Part shown: positions 60,814 to 64,000 of the stretch, one piece after another
Layout of the letters: every line of letters starts with the position of its first letter
Position numbering within the stretch: position 1 is the stretch's first letter
NCBI GenBank assembly: GCA_963842295.1
Contig: CAWJFY010000002.1
Location: 1-64,000 of the forward strand
Direction of reading: 5' to 3'
Source: JAJNBA01 sp963842295
Lineage (GTDB): Bacteria; Actinomycetota; UBA4738; HRBIN12
Length of the DNA stretch: 64,000 bases
Program-made: the position numbers and the translations under genes
Notes under the pieces: generated by a model
The model's input: only the letters and a program-made list of their open reading frames with translations
Told to the model about the DNA's origin: nothing
Databases searched by the model: none

Positions 60814-61668
60814 TTACGTGCCCGAGGCCAGCTCGCGGCGCAAGGTCTCCGCGGTCAGCGTCTCGCTCCGCGCGCGGAGGTCCAGGTAGAGGAGGACCGA
60901 GACGAGCGCCGCGAACGGGGCCGTCACGATCTGTGCGATGGAGGTAAAGATCCATCGGACGAACCAGTTGTGCCCGCCGATCGCGCCGATGATCCCCGAG
61001 ACGACCCCTACGATCAGTGCCGCCACCAGGATCACGACGAGGGCATGCCAGAAGTGTCCCTTCACCAGGTTCCACGACCGGCTCATCGCCTCGGTGCCGC
61101 GCCGGTTCTCGACGATCAGCACCGGGATCGATGCCGAGAGGAACACGAGGAAGATGATCCCGGGGATGATCAGCAGGATGAACCCGACCGCGACGATCAG
61201 CCCCACCAGCAGCGAGAGCAGGATGACGCTTCCCAGCCGCTTGAAGCCGTACCGGTAGCTCGCCTCGACATCGACCGGGTCGCCGATCGTGGCCTGGGCG
61301 GCGGCCCGGAGGATGGCAGCCTGCAAGATCGCGGAGATGATGATCGCGATAAGCGCTCCGATCGACCCGACCAGCAGATTGGCACCCCAGCTGCGGCTGG
61401 CGTAGTCGACGACCACCCCACTTCCCGTGCTCCCCACCTCGATGCGCTCGGGAGCGAACACGACCCCGAAGAACAGGGCGCCGATGAGCGACAGCGGGAC
61501 GACCACGAGCGCGATCACCAAGATCAGCTTCGACGCGTTCGCCTTGTAGATGTTGAAGGCCGCGGACAGGATCTCACCCAGGGTCTTCGGTGGGATACCG
61601 CCCTGGGGCCCGCCCATCATGGGCGGAGGTGGGGGCGGCGGCGTTGGCCCGCCGGGGACGTCACTCAT
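60814..61668 (-). CDS. glycerophosphoryl diester phosphodiesterase membrane-domain-like protein
   Basis: A 284-residue protein: a Pro/Gly-rich N-terminal tail (PTPPPPPPPMMGGPQ), then a cytosolic opening with LGEILSAAFNIYKANASKLILVIALVVVPLSLIGALFF and about six helices, with the family phrase VENRRGTEAMSRSWNLVKGHFWHALVV. This matches the membrane domain found in the DUF7847 / GdpP-like groups, widely annotated in actinobacteria, function unknown. GGAAAGGGG before ATG 61668. Confidence 0.82.
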   Translation of the reverse strand: MSDVPGGPTPPPPPPPMMGGPQGGIPPKTLGEILSAAFNIYKANASKLILVIALVVVPLSLIGALFFGVVFAPERIEVGSTGSGVVVDYASRSWGANLLVGSIGALIAIIISAILQAAILRAAAQATIGDPVDVEASYRYGFKRLGSVILLSLLVGLIVAVGFILLIIPGIIFLVFLSASIPVLIVENRRGTEAMSRSWNLVKGHFWHALVVILVAALIVGVVSGIIGAIGGHNWFVRWIFTSIAQIVTAPFAALVSVLLYLDLRARSETLTAETLRRELASGT

Positions 61669-62007
61669 GCAGGATCCCCTTTCCGACGTTGTAGCGGAAG
61701 CCTAGCCTGTGAGCGGGCTGTGTGTGCCCGAAGGGCGGTGCAAAGTAAGGGCGACCGATACGTGCAGGTCAGTGGCCTGAACAGCGGGAACGCTCTGACG
61801 CTGGGTACCTGTGAGTACCGGACAGTGCGTGCGTATCGTGGCCCAAGAGTGGCGCAACTCCCTATCGGCTTGTCCCCCGGCACCTAGTCCCGCAGATCCA
61901 CGGGATCCGATCTTCAGTGCATGATGGACTAGTGTCCGATCACAGGTGCCACGCGAAGTCGAGATGCATACAAGCCTGGAAGGGTCGCGGCTGGGGGTGA
62001 GGAGTGG
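61669..62007. other. intergenic region, nothing supported
   Basis: About 340 bases between divergent genes. Contains two stretches of shadow reading frames and no riboswitch, tRNA or strong hairpin that I can see. Confidence 0.45.
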
Positions 62008-62283
62008 ATGATCGAGGACCGAGACAACGACAGTGCCGGACGAGTCGTCCTGGCTGCGACGGTCATCATCTCCGTCGCGGCGGTCGTGATGATCTTCAGA
62101 TGGGATCGGGCCTATCAGCGATGGCTGGCTGAAGTCTCCCCGCTCGCCCGTCATCGCGCCGGCCTGAAGAGATTCAGGACAGGCTTCCAGACGCAGCGTA
62201 CGAACGTGACCGAAGTGGCCCAGGTCATCAATGACGTGCTCGACCAGGTCGCGGAGGGTAGGTCCGCGAGGGCCTCGAAGTAG
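62008..62283 (+). CDS. small membrane-anchored helical protein
   Basis: A 91-residue protein with one transmembrane helix (residues ~12-30; VVLAATVIISVAAVVMIF) and a basic, helical cytoplasmic tail (RHRAGLKRFRTGFQTQRTNVTEVAQVINDVLDQV). GGGGTGAGGAG before ATG gives good start support. Convergent with corA. Unknown function. Confidence 0.6.
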   Translation: MIEDRDNDSAGRVVLAATVIISVAAVVMIFRWDRAYQRWLAEVSPLARHRAGLKRFRTGFQTQRTNVTEVAQVINDVLDQVAEGRSARASK

Positions 62284-62334
62284 TCAGAGCCCTGAGCAGC
62301 GTGAACACTGTTCCGTCTCGTCCGACCATCACGG

Positions 62335-63486
62335 TCACAGCCAACGCCTCCGCTTGAACAGAACGTAGAGGCCGGCGCACGTCACGGCCATGAGCAAGAG
62401 CGCGAACGGGTAGCCGAGGATCCAGTCGAGCTCGGGCACGTGAACGAAGTTCATCCCGTAGATGGTCCCGATGAGGGTGGGTGCGAACAGGATCGCGGCC
62501 CACGCGGAGATCTTCTTGACCTCCTCGTTCTGGGAATTCGAAGCTTCCGCCAGATTGCGCATCTCCTCGTTCTGCCGTTGAGCGACGAGCGTGGCATTCA
62601 CCGTGAGCATGTCGCGCAGGGCCACCCGGAACTCGTCGACGCGCTCGATGATCTGGATCAGGTGGTCCTCGACATCGCGGAGATGGTCCTGGAGTCGCTC
62701 ATCGACGTGGTACTTGGCGAATCCTCCACGGAGCGCCGTGATGACATCGATCAAGGGGCGAGTGGCGCGCAGGAAGTCGGCCACTTCCCTGGACAGCTCG
62801 TAGATGCGGCGGGACACCTTCGGATCGCCGCTGAACACCTCGACCTCGATCTCGTCGATGTCGTGATGGACCCCGGCGACGACCGGGTAATAGCCGTCGA
62901 CGACCTTGTCGAGGATCGCGTAGAGCACGGCCTCGGGCCCGCGACGCAGGACGTCCGGCTCCCTCTCCAGTCGGTCTCGCACCGAACCGAACTCCGGCGC
63001 TTCGCTGTGACGAACGGTCAGGACGAAGCGAGGACCGACGAACACGTGGACCTCGCCGAACTCGACCTCCTCGATGTCGTCCAGGTAGCGGGCGGGCCGA
63101 AGCACCACGAAGAGGGTGTCGTCGTGACGTTCGATCTTCGGCCGCTGGTGAGCGTTGATCGCGTCCTCGACGGCGAGAGGATGGAGCTGGAACTCGGAGG
63201 CCAGCGACTGGACCTCCTGCTCCTCCGGTCGGTACAGCCCGATCCAGGCCATCCCGTCGTGGTGCCGGCGCAGGCTCTCGAAGGTCTCCGGCAGCGAAGC
63301 GGGGGAGGCTACTCGTTCGCCGTCAACGTAGATCGCACTGTCGACCAGCCGCGAACTCCGACCGTCCCGCGGCGGGGCCTCGGGTACCGACAGGCCGTCG
63401 TCGCGGTCGGCCTCGTGACTTTGGCCGCTCGACCTTCGGCGTACGAGAGAACGGATCGGCGACCGGCGGTGCTCGGCTGGGCTCAC
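62335..63486 (-). CDS. corA: CorA-type magnesium/cobalt transporter
   Basis: A 383-residue CorA. The cytosolic funnel domain (~45-320) includes HPLAVEDAINAHQRPKIERHDDTLFVVLRPA, DKVVDGYYPVVAGVHHDIDEIE and the long helix with MLTVNATLVAQRQNEEM; then two transmembrane helices with the pore signature YGMNF after IGTI. It takes up Mg2+ (and Co2+). GTG start at 63486 with TACCCT 8 nt upstream. The polar N-terminal 40 residues are variable in the family. Confidence 0.95.
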   Translation of the reverse strand: MSPAEHRRSPIRSLVRRRSSGQSHEADRDDGLSVPEAPPRDGRSSRLVDSAIYVDGERVASPASLPETFESLRRHHDGMAWIGLYRPEEQEVQSLASEFQLHPLAVEDAINAHQRPKIERHDDTLFVVLRPARYLDDIEEVEFGEVHVFVGPRFVLTVRHSEAPEFGSVRDRLEREPDVLRRGPEAVLYAILDKVVDGYYPVVAGVHHDIDEIEVEVFSGDPKVSRRIYELSREVADFLRATRPLIDVITALRGGFAKYHVDERLQDHLRDVEDHLIQIIERVDEFRVALRDMLTVNATLVAQRQNEEMRNLAEASNSQNEEVKKISAWAAILFAPTLIGTIYGMNFVHVPELDWILGYPFALLLMAVTCAGLYVLFKRRRWL

Positions 63487-63494
63487 TCCCAGAG

Positions 63495-63500
63495 AGGGTA
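63495..63500 (-). promoter_or_regulatory. -10 box (TACCCT) of corA
   Basis: TACCCT on the minus strand, 8 nt before GTG 63486; same hexamer as rnpB and chrA. Confidence 0.5.
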
Positions 63501-63577
63501 ACCCGCCACATCGGCGCGCTCGATGAAGTGGCCGAAACCTTCAGCCTCCGAACCGCGAGATGCCGACATCCTCTGAC

Positions 63578-63787
63578 CTACGAACCGGTCGCTATCATCA
63601 CCTCTGTTGCCTTGATGATCACCGTCACCGCTGCGCCCTCTTGAAGGCCCAAGCGCTCCGTGGAACCGCGCGTGATCGCAGCCACGATCTCCTGACCGCC
63701 GATATCGACCGACACTTCGGACATGATCGTGCCGAGCGTCACCGATCGAACCGTCCCATCGAGCTGATTCCGAGCACTGATCTCCAT
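63578..63787 (-). CDS. molybdenum-pterin-binding (TOBE) protein
   Basis: A 69-residue Mop protein, the usual length: SARNQLDGTVRSVTLGTIMSEVSVDI and AAITRGSTERLGLQEGAAVTVIIKATEVMI. Such single TOBE domains oligomerise and store molybdate or tungstate. AAAGGAG before ATG 63787. Upstream on the same strand is another TOBE domain, so both belong to a molybdate operon that continues past the window edge. Confidence 0.93.
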   Translation of the reverse strand: MEISARNQLDGTVRSVTLGTIMSEVSVDIGGQEIVAAITRGSTERLGLQEGAAVTVIIKATEVMIATGS

Positions 63788-63817
63788 GCTTCGCTCCTTT
63801 CGTAGTTGGTCCGGGCG

Positions 63818-64000
63818 TCATGCCGGCAGAACCTGCACTTCCACGGCTTTGAACGACGCCCACACAGTAGTGCCGTCACGCAGGCCGAGGCGCTCGACCG
63901 AACCCAGCGTGACCTCGGCCACCAGCAGCGGTGCGGTCGCGATCCGCACCCGGGCGCGGTCGCCGTCGACCGCGATCGACGTCACATGCCCTCGGAGAAG
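63818..64000 (-). CDS. TOBE-domain protein, C-terminal part (likely molybdate ABC ATPase or regulator)
   Basis: The gene runs off the window; the 60 visible codons form a second TOBE domain (HVTSIAVDGDRARVRIA; LVAEVTLGSVERLGLRDGTTVWASFKAVEVQVL) ending at 63818. The position before a Mop gene fits the C-terminal end of a ModC-type ATPase, or a ModE-like or free TOBE protein. The catalytic part is not visible. Confidence 0.7.
   Translation of the reverse strand, partial: LLRGHVTSIAVDGDRARVRIATAPLLVAEVTLGSVERLGLRDGTTVWASFKAVEVQVLPA

Noticed and set aside
62303..62313. GAACACTGTTC palindrome resembling a LexA box
   Set aside because: Spacer is three, not four, and it lies between the 3' ends of two convergent genes.

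Overview
The window is GC-rich DNA with actinobacterial character throughout. The markers are a BTAD/SARP-type regulator, a DUF222-HNH (13E12-like) nuclease, an Rv2578c-type radical SAM protein behind a LexA-like box, group II truncated haemoglobin, dodecin, HdeD, GTG starts in many genes, and many TANNNT -10 boxes only 5-10 nt upstream of start codons (leaderless transcripts). It is best read as a chromosome segment of an uncultivated or poorly known Actinomycetota lineage; the sequence does not settle the class. I found no tRNA, CRISPR array, insertion sequence, phage module or replication origin. A bacterial RNase P RNA gene lies at 32257-32662.

Layout. 0.1-10.5 kb is mostly small envelope and stress proteins: SHOCT, DUF6325, YihY, GlsB, DUF7144, RDD, HdeD and a tandem rhodanese, plus a CYTH-Ppx/GppA fusion. 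10.9-15.1 kb is a signalling block: GAF-type histidine kinase, AhpC-like thiol protein, MIP18-type Fe-S factor, NarL-type response regulator, and a kinase with a degenerate receiver. 15.9-29.9 kb is a lipoate and 2-oxoacid dehydrogenase island: gcvT, lpdA, E1 alpha/beta, E2, lipB, a second E1 alpha/beta pair, a triple-PAS kinase and lipA. One E2 and one E3 probably serve two E1 enzymes, and lipA/lipB supply their lipoyl groups. 30-42 kb is housekeeping (LexA-boxed radical SAM protein, rnpB, RNase HI, SURF1) followed by chrA diverging from an orphan urease-like gene pair with no accessory genes, then globin. 42-46 kb has dodecin, haemolysin III and a secreted beta-helix protein. 46.4-50.3 kb is a CopC/CopD-type operon. 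50.3-64 kb is mixed: HNH nuclease, membrane proteins, BTAD regulator, secreted metalloprotease, orphan solute-binding protein, HTH-cyclase, CorA and molybdate-binding TOBE proteins.

Many otherwise intact conserved genes (yihY, lpdA, second E1 alpha, copC/D, metalloprotease, beta-propeller lipoprotein) are broken by single-base shifts, mostly one extra G/C in a short homopolymer. These look like consensus errors in the assembly rather than decay. They are given as single genes with the shift position stated.

The most interesting items are the divergent orphan urease-like pair with its overlapping bidirectional leaderless promoter, the CYTH-polyphosphatase fusion, the LexA-like box on the radical SAM gene, and the receiver-kinase carrying Glu at the phosphoacceptor position.
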